Assembly (NCBI RefSeq): GCF_032302195.1
Contig: NZ_CP135275.1
Span: forward strand, 6,291,501 to 6,355,500
Length of the DNA stretch: 64,000 nt
Direction of reading: 5' to 3'
Origin: Paenibacillus sp. MMS20-IR301
GTDB lineage: Bacteria > Bacillota > Bacilli > Paenibacillales > Paenibacillaceae
Shown here: one piece after another, positions 1-7,211 of the stretch
Position numbering within the stretch: the first letter of the stretch is position 1
Layout: each line of letters opens with the position of its first letter
The notes under the pieces: generated by a model
Database searches by the model: none
Told to the model about the DNA's origin: nothing
The model's input: only the letters and a program-made list of their open reading frames with translations
Translations under genes and position numbers: made by a program

Positions 1-35
1 GGCTAGGCTACCGGCTGGAGGGGGGAGCAGAATGA
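1..35 (+). CDS. response regulator, OmpR-like, 3' end only
   Basis: Only the last ten codons are inside the window, read from base 3: LGYRLEGGAE followed by TGA at 33-35. A Gly-Tyr-Arg/Lys close to the C-terminus is typical of the winged-helix hairpin of OmpR/PhoB-type response regulators. The reading frame overlaps the start of the downstream histidine kinase by four bases (ATGA, 32-35), which is the usual translational coupling of a two-component pair. The assignment rests on this tail and on the neighbour; the receiver domain is outside the window. Confidence 0.6.
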   Translation, partial: LGYRLEGGAE

Positions 36-1087
36 GCAGGCTCTGGACGGCACTTAAGGTAATTGCCAATTTTGCCGGCGTACTTACCGTACTCTTCCTC
101 TCCTGGAACGGAAGCTATTTCGGATCACGGCTGCTGGTGCAGCACTTCGGCTGGTCGTTCCCGGATTACGGCTATCATATGCTTATTATGGCCATGCAGG
201 TCGTGCTCTTTATTTGCATCGGAGGGATTATCGCCTTCGCAACCCGCGGCCAGGAGCACCGGTTCTATATGCCGATTCTGACGGCCATGCAGCAGATTTC
301 CAAGGGGAATTTCAAAATCGAACTGGAGAACAGCAAGCAGTACCGGCAGTTCGGCGGTATTGTCGAGGGAATCAATGAGATGGCCAGCGAGCTGAGCCGG
401 ATGGAGACGATGCGCCAGGATTTCATCTCGAATGTATCGCATGAAATCCAGTCACCGCTGACCTCCATCCGCGGATTCGCTGCCGCACTTCAGGATAACA
501 GCCTCAGCCCGGAGAGCCGCAAGCATTATCTGGATATTATTGAAGCGGAGAGCCGCCGCCTGTCCGGCCTGAGTGATAACCTGCTGAAGCTGTCGGCGCT
601 GGAGGCGGAGAGCTTCCCGTTCGAGCGTAAGCCCTACCGGCTCGACAAGCAGCTGCGGGAGATGATTCTGGCTTCAGAGCCGCAGTGGCTCGGCAAGGAG
701 ATTGAGGTGGAGGCGGAGCTTGCAGAGACTACCGTAGTGGCTGTAAAAGATCTTCTAAGCCAGGTATGGACCAACCTGCTGCATAACAGCATCAAATTCA
801 CGCCGCAGGGCGGAGTGATTACGGTCTCACTGCGGATGACAGAAGAGTGGATTGAGGTGGAGGTTAAAGACAGCGGAATTGGTATTGCCGAAGAGGACCT
901 GAAGCGGATCTTTGAGCGGTTCTATAAGGTGGACAAATCCAGAAGCGTTACCAGCGGCGCCGGCAGCGGCCTGGGCCTGCCGCTGGTGAAGAAGATTGTT
1001 GAACTCCACGAAGGAAGCATACAGGTAACAAGCCGTCCCGGTGAAGGGACGGCTACAACAGTCCGGCTGCCGCCCAGGGTCAGATGA
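32..1087 (+). CDS. sensor histidine kinase
   Basis: 351 residues. Two membrane segments flank a short extracytoplasmic loop (about residues 10-30 and 48-68). A HAMP-like linker follows, then the dimerisation/phosphoacceptor helix with VSHEIQSPLTSIRGF near residue 135, where the His is the autophosphorylation site. The H-box reads HEIQSPL rather than the commoner HELRTPL. The ATP-binding domain shows an N-box (LLHNSIKFTP), a G1 box (VKDSGIGI), the FERFYKVD F-box and a G2 box (GSGLGLPLV). The start is fixed by the ATGA overlap with the upstream response regulator and by the GGAGGGGGG ribosome site. The stimulus cannot be read from the short sensor loop. The 3' end overlaps the convergent SDR gene by eight bases. 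Confidence 0.93.
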   Translation: MSRLWTALKVIANFAGVLTVLFLSWNGSYFGSRLLVQHFGWSFPDYGYHMLIMAMQVVLFICIGGIIAFATRGQEHRFYMPILTAMQQISKGNFKIELENSKQYRQFGGIVEGINEMASELSRMETMRQDFISNVSHEIQSPLTSIRGFAAALQDNSLSPESRKHYLDIIEAESRRLSGLSDNLLKLSALEAESFPFERKPYRLDKQLREMILASEPQWLGKEIEVEAELAETTVVAVKDLLSQVWTNLLHNSIKFTPQGGVITVSLRMTEEWIEVEVKDSGIGIAEEDLKRIFERFYKVDKSRSVTSGAGSGLGLPLVKKIVELHEGSIQVTSRPGEGTATTVRLPPRVR

Positions 1088-1823
1088 ATCCGCCGTTGAT
1101 GCGGATCGTCTGTCCGGTGATCCAACCGGAGTCTGTACCCGCCAGGAAGCTGACAGCACCGGCGATATCCTCGGGCTCGCCCAGACGTCCGAAGGCGTTG
1201 GTCTTCTTCAGCCCTTCCAGCACGGCTTCGGATTTCCCCTCCAGGAACAGATCTGTAGCTACCGGCCCCGGGGCAACGGCGTTAATGGTGATGCCCTTGC
1301 TGCCGAACTCCTTGGCAAGCTGGCGGGTGAATTGTTCCACCGCTCCCTTGGTACCGGCATAGATGCTGTAGGCCGGGAACATCAGACCGACGACCGAGGT
1401 GGAGAAATTAATGATCCGCCCTCCCTGCTCCAGATGGAAGAAAGCCTGCTGGCAGGAGAAGTAGGTTCCTTTAACGTTGATGGCGAACTGCTTGTCGAAC
1501 TGCTCCTCGGTAGCCTCGCCAATCAGGGAATTCAGCATAATCCCCGCATTATTAACCACAATATCAATCTTTCCGTATAACGCCTTGGTATCCTTGAACA
1601 GCTGTTCAATCTGCGCAGGTTTGCTGATATCTGCCTGCAGGGCTGCGGCTGTTCCGCCTGCAGCCTGAATGGCCTGCACAGCTTCCTCAGCCTGCTTCGG
1701 GCTGTTAGAGTAGTTAATAATGACCGAAGCCCCCTGCTCCGCCAGCCTCCCGGCGACAGCCCGCCCGATTCCCCGTGATGATCCCGTAACTATAGCCACC
1801 TTGCCTTGCAGTGATAGTGTCAT
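1080..1823 (-). CDS. SDR family oxidoreductase
   Basis: 247 residues, the normal size of a classical short-chain dehydrogenase/reductase. The N-terminus carries the nucleotide-binding TGSSRGIGRA motif (about residues 13-22), then NNAG near residue 88, and the catalytic Ser...Tyr-x3-Lys (YAGTKG) near residue 152. It ends in the INGGF tail common to FabG-like enzymes. A longer frame continues upstream, but ATG at 1823 is preceded by AAGGAGGA at 8-bp spacing and matches the family N-terminus (MTLSLQGKVAIVTG). It lies 19 bp downstream of the TetR gene on the same strand and is probably its regulated target. The substrate is unknown; NADP(H) dependence is likely from the family. Confidence 0.93.
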   Translation of the reverse strand: MTLSLQGKVAIVTGSSRGIGRAVAGRLAEQGASVIINYSNSPKQAEEAVQAIQAAGGTAAALQADISKPAQIEQLFKDTKALYGKIDIVVNNAGIMLNSLIGEATEEQFDKQFAINVKGTYFSCQQAFFHLEQGGRIINFSTSVVGLMFPAYSIYAGTKGAVEQFTRQLAKEFGSKGITINAVAPGPVATDLFLEGKSEAVLEGLKKTNAFGRLGEPEDIAGAVSFLAGTDSGWITGQTIRINGGFI

Positions 1824-1842
1824 TCGTGTGTCCTCCTTAAGT

Positions 1843-2442
1843 TTATCGCGGTGAGAGTCCCTGCTCCAGCAGTGTCCAGAGCTGCCTGAATTGCTGCCTG
1901 ATCTCCGGGCTGCGCCATTCATAGGCATGGGCCGGATGGTGGAAGCGGGCTGTGGCATAGAAGACAGAGCGCGCGAGTATCGCAGCATCCGTATTTCCCG
2001 TAATTTGCTGCTGTTCTATACCTCTATTGATAATCATGCTGATCTGGTCCAGAATCCGTCCGATATGTGCTTCGATCAGTCCGGCAGATTCCTCTGTGAC
2101 GGCGGCGTACATTTTGAACATCTCGCTGTCCTGCGCGGCATATTGGTACTTAAGCTCAGAGAGCTCGGCCAGATATTTGCCCAGGTGCTCAAGAGCATTC
2201 TCCGGGACTGTCCCGGCGGTCTCGCTTAGCGGGGCTACGATCTTCTCCTCCAGCCAGCGTTCTGTCACAGCCTCCCTAAGAGCAGCTTTGCTGGGAAAAT
2301 GCCTGTATAGCGTTCCGTGGCTTACGCCCAGCAGTTTGGCTACATCCGTAACCGAGGCCTTGTCCGGCCCGTACCTGCGCAAGGTTTGCTCTGCGGCATT
2401 CAGTATTTCGGTTTTGCTCAAAAAAGGTCCTGATTTATTCAC
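1843..2442 (-). CDS. TetR/AcrR family transcriptional regulator
   Basis: 199 residues. The N-terminal helix-turn-helix spans about residues 10-55 with the signature VAKLLGVSHGTLYRHFPSKAAL. The C-terminal helical ligand/dimerisation domain has the features of the TetR_C subfamily that often controls oxidoreductases. It is first in a two-gene operon with the SDR oxidoreductase. A 36-bp palindrome 43-78 bp upstream is the likely autoregulatory operator. Ligand-induced release of the repressor, with induction of the oxidoreductase, is inferred from the family. AGGAAGGGGA stands upstream of the chosen ATG. Confidence 0.92.
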   Translation of the reverse strand: MNKSGPFLSKTEILNAAEQTLRRYGPDKASVTDVAKLLGVSHGTLYRHFPSKAALREAVTERWLEEKIVAPLSETAGTVPENALEHLGKYLAELSELKYQYAAQDSEMFKMYAAVTEESAGLIEAHIGRILDQISMIINRGIEQQQITGNTDAAILARSVFYATARFHHPAHAYEWRSPEIRQQFRQLWTLLEQGLSPR

Positions 2443-2484
2443 GGATTAAATCCCCTTCCTGTGAAAAAAGTCTAGCATAAACAG

Positions 2485-2520
2485 AAACAAATAACAAATA
2501 ATATTATTTGTCATTTGTTT
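2485..2520. promoter_or_regulatory. TetR operator-like palindrome
   Basis: Two 18-bp arms (left begins AAACAAAT, right ends ATTTGTTT) are complementary at all but one position and meet at the centre AATATT with no spacer. The site lies between the TetR gene and the end of the MocR gene, where the promoter of the TetR-SDR operon must be. Length and symmetry suit two TetR dimers or one extended operator. Both arms also contain a repeated ACAAAT half-site. Confidence 0.75.
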
Positions 2521-2562
2521 CTTGGACTGGCTTGAGAATATTCGTACTCCTAAATTAACGGG

Positions 2563-4128
2563 TTATCTGATTAATTCAGCCAGCAGGGCAATTCCGCGCT
2601 CCAGCTCTGCCGGGGAGGCGTAGGCGTACGAGAGCCTGAGATGACGGGCATCGCTGCGGTCATAGAGGTCGCCTGTGTTGAGCAGCAATCCGGCCTGGAG
2701 TGCTGCCGTGAAGAGCTTGCGCGGAGCCGCGGGACGGTGCAGGGTCAGCCAGATATAGAAGCCCCCGGCCGGAATATTCCAGCTGGCAAGACCCGTGCAG
2801 TGAACGGCCAGCAGCTCAAGCAACAGCCTGCGCCGTTCGCGGAGTCTGCTGCGCAGCACCTGAAGATGCTCCTCATGATAGCCGCCCTCCAGCCAGCGGG
2901 CTGCGGCCAGCTGTGACAAGGAGCTTGCGCCGTAATCGGTCTGCATCTTGATATCGGCCAGCCGCCGGACTACCGGCTCCGGGCCGACAATCCAGCCGAT
3001 GCGCAGGCCGGGGCTGGCCGCCTTAGACAGTGTGCCCAGATGCAGCACCCGTCCCTCGCGATCCAGCGCCTTAAGCGGGGGCGGCGGCGGCGTATCCAGC
3101 CACAGCTCCTGATAGGCCCCGTCTTCGAGAATGGGCAGACCCAGGCTGCCCGTAATCTGCATGAGCTCGCTGCGCCGCTGCTCATTCATCAGAATCCCGG
3201 TGGGATTGTGGAATGAGGGGATGCTGTAGAGCATCGCCGCCCGGCTGCGGACAGCCTCGGCGGCAAGCTGCTCCGGGATCAGCCCGTGCCCGTCCATAGG
3301 CAATCCGCTGAATTTCACTCCGGCAGACTGGAAGGCATGAATGGAGTAGAGATAGGAGGGCTTCTCCAGCAGGATAGTCGAGCCCCGCGGCAGAAGCCCC
3401 AGTGCAATAAGCTGCAGCCCCTGCAGCGCCCCCGAGGTGATGAGGATGGAGGCCGGATCGGCAGTAATGCCGGTTGCCGCCAGCGTCCGGCTTACCGCAG
3501 CGCGCAGCCCCGGATTGCCGAGCGGCTCCTCATAGGACAGCGGCGGAAGCTTCTGCCGGGAGAGCCCGGCCAGCACCCGGTTTATTGCCGGGCCGGGCAG
3601 CAGCTCCGGGGCAGGCTCACCGGTGCCAAGCCGGATCAGCCCGGGCTCGTACTCCAGCCTGTTGATGTCCTGCACAGTCGGCAGATTAGGATAATAGCTG
3701 CCTTCCTCCACATAATCATTCCAGTTGCCGGCAGGCTGAGCCTCATCCTGATCCGGAACGGCTGCGGGGCCGGCAGGGGAACGGACTGCGGCTCGTCCGC
3801 CAGCGATTACAGTTCCGCCGCCCCGCCTTCCTTCAATCAGGCCCAGTGCAGCCAGCTGCCCCAGAGCCGTCACTACGGTGCTGCGGTTGACGCCAAGCCG
3901 GCGGGCCAGCTCGCGCTGCGGGGCGAGGCGCATGCCGGCAGGCCAGGCTCCGCTGCTGATCTTGCCCAGGAAGTAGGCCGAGATCTGGCTGTGCAGCGGC
4001 CGCGGTGAGGCAGGGTCAGGCGCCCAGGCTCCAAACGGCACGGAAGCGGACGCGTGCTCCTGTTTCTGCCGGAAAGAGGAAGATTCAGTGCCAGCAGGCG
4101 GATGCTCTGGCGGGAATTGTTGTGTCAC
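2563..4128 (-). CDS. MocR/PdxR-like GntR regulator with aminotransferase domain
   Basis: 521 residues from GTG 4128. The N-terminal winged helix-turn-helix of the GntR family (about residues 45-110: LHSQISAYFLGKI, LAPQRELARRLGVNRSTVV) is fused to a fold-type I aminotransferase domain. That domain shows SGALQGLQL, SIPSFHNPTG, the PLP-lysine region LGTLSKAASPGLRIGW and RLSYAYA near the end. An upstream ATG (4230) exists, but GTG 4128 has AGAGGAG eight bases before it and removes a non-conserved leader. MocR proteins bind PLP and control vitamin B6, GABA or transport genes. This one is divergent from a LysE-type exporter, a frequent MocR partner, which is the likely target. Confidence 0.9.
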   Translation of the reverse strand: MTQQFPPEHPPAGTESSSFRQKQEHASASVPFGAWAPDPASPRPLHSQISAYFLGKISSGAWPAGMRLAPQRELARRLGVNRSTVVTALGQLAALGLIEGRRGGGTVIAGGRAAVRSPAGPAAVPDQDEAQPAGNWNDYVEEGSYYPNLPTVQDINRLEYEPGLIRLGTGEPAPELLPGPAINRVLAGLSRQKLPPLSYEEPLGNPGLRAAVSRTLAATGITADPASILITSGALQGLQLIALGLLPRGSTILLEKPSYLYSIHAFQSAGVKFSGLPMDGHGLIPEQLAAEAVRSRAAMLYSIPSFHNPTGILMNEQRRSELMQITGSLGLPILEDGAYQELWLDTPPPPPLKALDREGRVLHLGTLSKAASPGLRIGWIVGPEPVVRRLADIKMQTDYGASSLSQLAAARWLEGGYHEEHLQVLRSRLRERRRLLLELLAVHCTGLASWNIPAGGFYIWLTLHRPAAPRKLFTAALQAGLLLNTGDLYDRSDARHLRLSYAYASPAELERGIALLAELIR

Positions 4129-4389
4129 AGGACCGGCTCCTCTTAATTGAAATATAAGACCTCTTCTTGCTATTGAACTTACGAATGTAACCTGGCGGAT
4201 GCAACCGGCTTCTTTCCTAAAGTGTACCATGATTTACTTTGATTCTTTAAGCTTGGTTGGGAGTAAGGAAGGTCATTTGGATGGTTACGGCTGCTGCTGC
4301 AGCAGAGTACGATCAGTTAGTGCCGGCAAGGGAACAAATAATGCCTGCTGCCGGCGCCATTTCATGGCTTGGATAGAGGGGGAAATATA

Positions 4390-5001
4390 ATGGCAGAAGC
4401 CATCGTGCATGGTATTATATTGGCCTTTGGGCTTATTTTGCCGCTGGGCGTGCAGAATATATTCGTATTCAATCAGGGGGCGCAGCATCCGAGGTTCCGC
4501 AGCGTACTGCCGGTTGTGTTAACGGCATCCTTATGTGACACCCTGCTTATCGGGGGGGCCGTGGGCGGTGTCTCGCTGGTGATTGTGTCCCTGGACTGGG
4601 TCACCCCGGTGATATACAGCGCAGGGATTCTGTTTCTTCTCTTCATGGGCTGGAGAATCTGGCGCTCTGCTCCGGCCACCGCCGAGGGGAAACGCCTGTC
4701 ACCGAAAGGACAGATAGCCTACGCACTGTCGGTGTCGCTCCTCAATCCGCATGCACTGCTGGATACAGTGGGTGTTATCGGGACAAGCTCACTGCAATAT
4801 GACTCAGCGGAGCGCTGGGTGTTTGCGGCAGCAACGGCGGCAGTCTCCTGGATCTGGTTTCTCAGTCTTGCCGCCGCCGGCCGGATACTTGGCAGGGTGG
4901 ATTCAAGCGGCCGGATCATCCGGGGATTAAACAGCGTTTCAGCCCTGCTGGTCTGGGCGATCGCTGTGTATATGGGAGTTCAGCTGTGGAGGGTATTTTG
5001 A
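4390..5001 (+). CDS. LysE/ArgO family amino acid exporter
   Basis: 203 residues and about six hydrophobic segments, typical of the LysE/RhtB superfamily. The first segment reads LILPLGVQNIFVFNQGA, the form seen in ArgO/LysE proteins (GPQN in many members; here GVQN), and the conserved LNPHALLDT follows near residue 123. ATG 4390 is preceded by AGAGGGGGA at 7 bp; a TTG in the same frame at 4369 has no ribosome site. The divergent MocR regulator probably controls it. Basic amino acid export is inferred from the family and not proven. A perfect 11-bp inverted repeat begins 25 bp after the stop. Confidence 0.88.
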   Translation: MAEAIVHGIILAFGLILPLGVQNIFVFNQGAQHPRFRSVLPVVLTASLCDTLLIGGAVGGVSLVIVSLDWVTPVIYSAGILFLLFMGWRIWRSAPATAEGKRLSPKGQIAYALSVSLLNPHALLDTVGVIGTSSLQYDSAERWVFAAATAAVSWIWFLSLAAAGRILGRVDSSGRIIRGLNSVSALLVWAIAVYMGVQLWRVF

Positions 5002-5025
5002 GCCTGTCAGGCCATATTCCGAAGC

Positions 5026-5048
5026 GTTTGGCAACCCGGTTGCCAAAC
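5026..5048. repeat. perfect 11-bp inverted repeat between lysE-type gene and receptor gene
   Basis: The arms GTTTGGCAACC and GGTTGCCAAAC are separated by a single C. The hairpin could terminate the upstream exporter gene, but no T-run follows. It could instead be a regulator binding site, since it lies about 70 bp upstream of the promoter of the AloR-like gene. Confidence 0.6.
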
Positions 5049-5094
5049 TGTTCACGAAACTTCACACTTTCATTATTTATCTGAATCTAGTCTA

Positions 5095-5123
5095 TTGACC
5101 AATGGAATGCCAACGCCTACTAT
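5095..5123 (+). promoter_or_regulatory. sigma-A-like promoter of the AloR-like receptor
   Basis: TTGACC (5095-5100) and TACTAT (5118-5123) are separated by 17 bp. The expected transcription start near 5130 leaves a leader of about 45 nt before the TTG start at 5177. Confidence 0.65.
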
Positions 5124-5176
5124 TACAGATATAAACACAAAGTTCTAAATACTGGTATTATAAAGGTGGTGTTTCA

Positions 5177-6571
5177 TTGGGGCCGACAGCCATGATTCGA
5201 GATCAGCTAGCGAACTATTTATCCCTACACGGGATGTCTATCAATCAATTTGCTATAAGATCCGGCATTAATTCCGGAACATTAAGCCGGATTATTAATG
5301 GCCATCAGCCGATTGCCATGAGCCATCTGGAATTAATTACTGCGGGAATGGGGGTGAGCGAGGATTATTTTTACAGCCTGTATGTAGATGAATGCTTCTT
5401 TCACTCGGCACCAACCTGGCGGCGGCTGCGCCCGTTCATTATCCGTTGTGCCGAGCTTGGGCGTATGGATTGTATCGAGCGTTTGGTACATAACCTGCTC
5501 GATAATCTCACCTATGTTCCTCTTCTGTTTGAAGTAGCCGAAGGGCTGTTCAGGCAGGGACACTTCCAGGCAGCTGCAGTGCTCTATGAGAATGTGAGCG
5601 CCAGCGAGAAATATCAGTATTCCGAAAGGCTGGCTACCTGCCAGTACCGCCTGTTCCGGATTGCGCTCGGGAATGACCAGAATACGAATCTGCGCGCGGC
5701 AACCTTGTTTGAGAGCTATATCCCGCGTCTGGATGAGGCGGAGCAATTGGATGCTTTGAAGGATCTGGCTAATGTATATAACTCACTTCACAGATGGAAT
5801 AAAGTTGATGAGCTCGCCAGCGAGTTGCACCGGATTGCCTCTATTCAATACGAACTTCAATACTCGTTGCACCAGAACCGGAAAGTGTACAAGCAGTCAT
5901 CAAGGCCGATTTATGGATATATCTTATATTCTTATCTCTTAAGGTCTTTAGTCTGCGAAGAGCAGGGGGATTATGCTGAGGCTCTAGAGCTTGTCAGTAA
6001 ATATGCTGATGGCAGCTGGATTCGGGAACAAACGGATGAATCCAGACAGACAATTGCCCAGTTTCAAGAGTGGGCAATTGCGAATAATTACCTATACCGG
6101 ATTCTGAATGGTTGTCATGATGTCTTAGCAGAATATGTGGAATATATTTCGGTTAGAGAAAGTGAGATCTTTACCGGAGTATTCAAAATTATTCAGGCTG
6201 CAAACGAATATGCCTGGGATATAGATGATATTCTGGAGCAATTCTCGGACTACCTGCCATTTCGGACATATTCTACGATTCTTGGCGACTACAATACGCA
6301 AGTAACAGCAGATCATTACGCACAGTTTCTTATAGAATTTGCTACCTATCTTCTAAATCATAAACGGAACGAAGGCATACAGGCTATATTGCAAAGCCTG
6401 GAATACTCTATCAAAATCAACAGTGAAGGAAAAGTTATTAAGTGTATAGATTTGTTTGAACAGCATCGTGACAAAGCGAATAATGAACAAAAGCAACAAT
6501 ACAAAAATTCTATTAGTGAGGGGCGAAGTCATTATGAAAAGAAAAGGGATATTATTTCTAGTTATGTGTAG
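5177..6571 (+). CDS. RRNPP-type HTH-TPR peptide receptor (AimR/AloR-like)
   Basis: 464 residues. Residues about 6-65 form an XRE-like helix-turn-helix (SINQFAIRSGINSGTLSRII). The rest is all-helical with repeated helix pairs that look like TPR units (AAVLYENVSASEKYQYSERL, LDALKDLANVYNSLHRW). This is the plan of RRNPP quorum-sensing receptors such as PlcR, AimR and the AloR proteins described in Paenibacillus polymyxa; identification is by architecture from memory. The TTG start has AAAGGTGGT at 6 bp, and it aligns exactly with the start of the paralogue at 7212. The last 38 bp overlap a small secreted-peptide gene, the arrangement of Rap-Phr and AimR-AimP pairs. It probably acts as a transcription factor in the cytoplasm that binds the re-imported peptide. 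Confidence 0.85.
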   Translation: MGPTAMIRDQLANYLSLHGMSINQFAIRSGINSGTLSRIINGHQPIAMSHLELITAGMGVSEDYFYSLYVDECFFHSAPTWRRLRPFIIRCAELGRMDCIERLVHNLLDNLTYVPLLFEVAEGLFRQGHFQAAAVLYENVSASEKYQYSERLATCQYRLFRIALGNDQNTNLRAATLFESYIPRLDEAEQLDALKDLANVYNSLHRWNKVDELASELHRIASIQYELQYSLHQNRKVYKQSSRPIYGYILYSYLLRSLVCEEQGDYAEALELVSKYADGSWIREQTDESRQTIAQFQEWAIANNYLYRILNGCHDVLAEYVEYISVRESEIFTGVFKIIQAANEYAWDIDDILEQFSDYLPFRTYSTILGDYNTQVTADHYAQFLIEFATYLLNHKRNEGIQAILQSLEYSIKINSEGKVIKCIDLFEQHRDKANNEQKQQYKNSISEGRSHYEKKRDIISSYV

Positions 6572-6686
6572 TATGGTTGCTCTGCTCATTGCTCCTGTAG
6601 CGTACGGGGATCCGGTTATTGGGACAACTGTCACTACCTCCACACCAACAGTTCAACCCTTAGGGCACGGCAGTGGCGGATATTAA
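6534..6686 (+). CDS. putative secreted signalling pro-peptide of the AloR-like receptor
   Basis: 50 residues. A basic N-terminus (MKRKG) and a hydrophobic core (ILFLVMCSMVALLIAPVA) are followed by AYG-DP, a plausible signal peptidase I site. A Thr/Ser-rich spacer precedes the C-terminus VQPLGHGSGGY. Small size, a Sec signal and a short distinctive tail are the hallmarks of Phr/PapR/AimP-type pro-pheromones. It starts inside the end of the receptor gene, with GAGGGG about ten bases before ATG 6534. The mature peptide is presumably the last 5-11 residues; the exact ends are not visible. A second copy of the tail follows in frame after the stop. No other function suggests itself. Confidence 0.75.
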   Translation: MKRKGILFLVMCSMVALLIAPVAYGDPVIGTTVTTSTPTVQPLGHGSGGY

Positions 6687-6728
6687 ATAATAGTTCAACC
6701 AATGGGACATGGTGCTGGCGGATTATAA
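6651..6728 (+). repeat. tandem duplicate of the pheromone C-terminus behind a stop codon
   Basis: Two 36-bp units (6651-6686 and 6693-6728), each ending in TAA, are separated by ATAATA and are in the same frame. They encode VQPLGHGSGGY and VQPMGHGAGGL. Codon by codon, five are identical, four differ only at a silent third position (Pro, Gly, His, Gly) and three give Leu/Met, Ser/Ala and Tyr/Leu. The second unit lies outside the annotated pro-peptide unless the first TAA is read through. Confidence 0.85.
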
Positions 6729-6782
6729 GCCTATGGGGACAATTATTGTAGAACCTGTATGATTTCAACAATATTAAGATTC

Positions 6783-6815
6783 CGGCGTTCCTGCTAACTC
6801 AGGAGCGTCTTTTTT
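6783..6815 (+). terminator. Rho-independent terminator after the receptor-peptide pair
   Basis: The stem GCGTTCCTG / CAGGAGCGT (with a G-T pair) has a six-base loop and is followed by six T. It closes the first receptor-peptide unit, so the Spo0E-like gene has its own promoter. Confidence 0.8.
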
Positions 6816-6935
6816 ATGAACAATTTCCGTAGTTATGCGCATTTATTGTCCTGTTTCAGCAGGTGATGCACCCAGGCTAATATTTTATAATTTTACATAA
6901 ATATCTATAATATTGCATGAGGAGGCGGAATTTAC

Positions 6936-7115
6936 ATGTATAATCCGGCAAGTGTCAGAATTCGTATTGAAAGGGCAAGAAGCAGGCTCCACCAGCTGCA
7001 GACCCGGCATGGGGGATTTGGACATCCGGAGGTGCTGCGGCAGTCTGTTGTGCTGGACGAACTGCTCAATACTTATGATAATGTTTACCGGATTAAGAAA
7101 AGGCCGCCTGCGTAA
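6936..7115 (+). CDS. Spo0E-like aspartyl-phosphate phosphatase (small)
   Basis: 59 residues, beginning MYNPASVRIRIERARSR and ending YRIKKRPPA. Two amphipathic helices flank a loop, and the second helix contains Q-S-V-V-L-D-E-L-L, which fits the S-x-x-x-D signature of the Spo0E family (Ser37, Asp41). Spo0E-type proteins dephosphorylate Spo0A~P and delay sporulation. AGGAGG lies ten bases before ATG. Two TATAAT-like boxes (6886 and 6906) stand in the AT-rich leader. It sits 96 bp upstream of the second AloR-like receptor on the same strand and may be co-transcribed. The placement suggests that the peptide system acts on the sporulation phosphorelay, which is inference. Confidence 0.8.
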   Translation: MYNPASVRIRIERARSRLHQLQTRHGGFGHPEVLRQSVVLDELLNTYDNVYRIKKRPPA

Positions 7116-7211
7116 GCTGATCTCGGGATTAAGTGAAATAACGGGGCATTTGAACGGATGCCTTAAAGCATCGGAAATGAACGGGAAGCGTGTGAAAAGG
7201 ATGATTATAGA

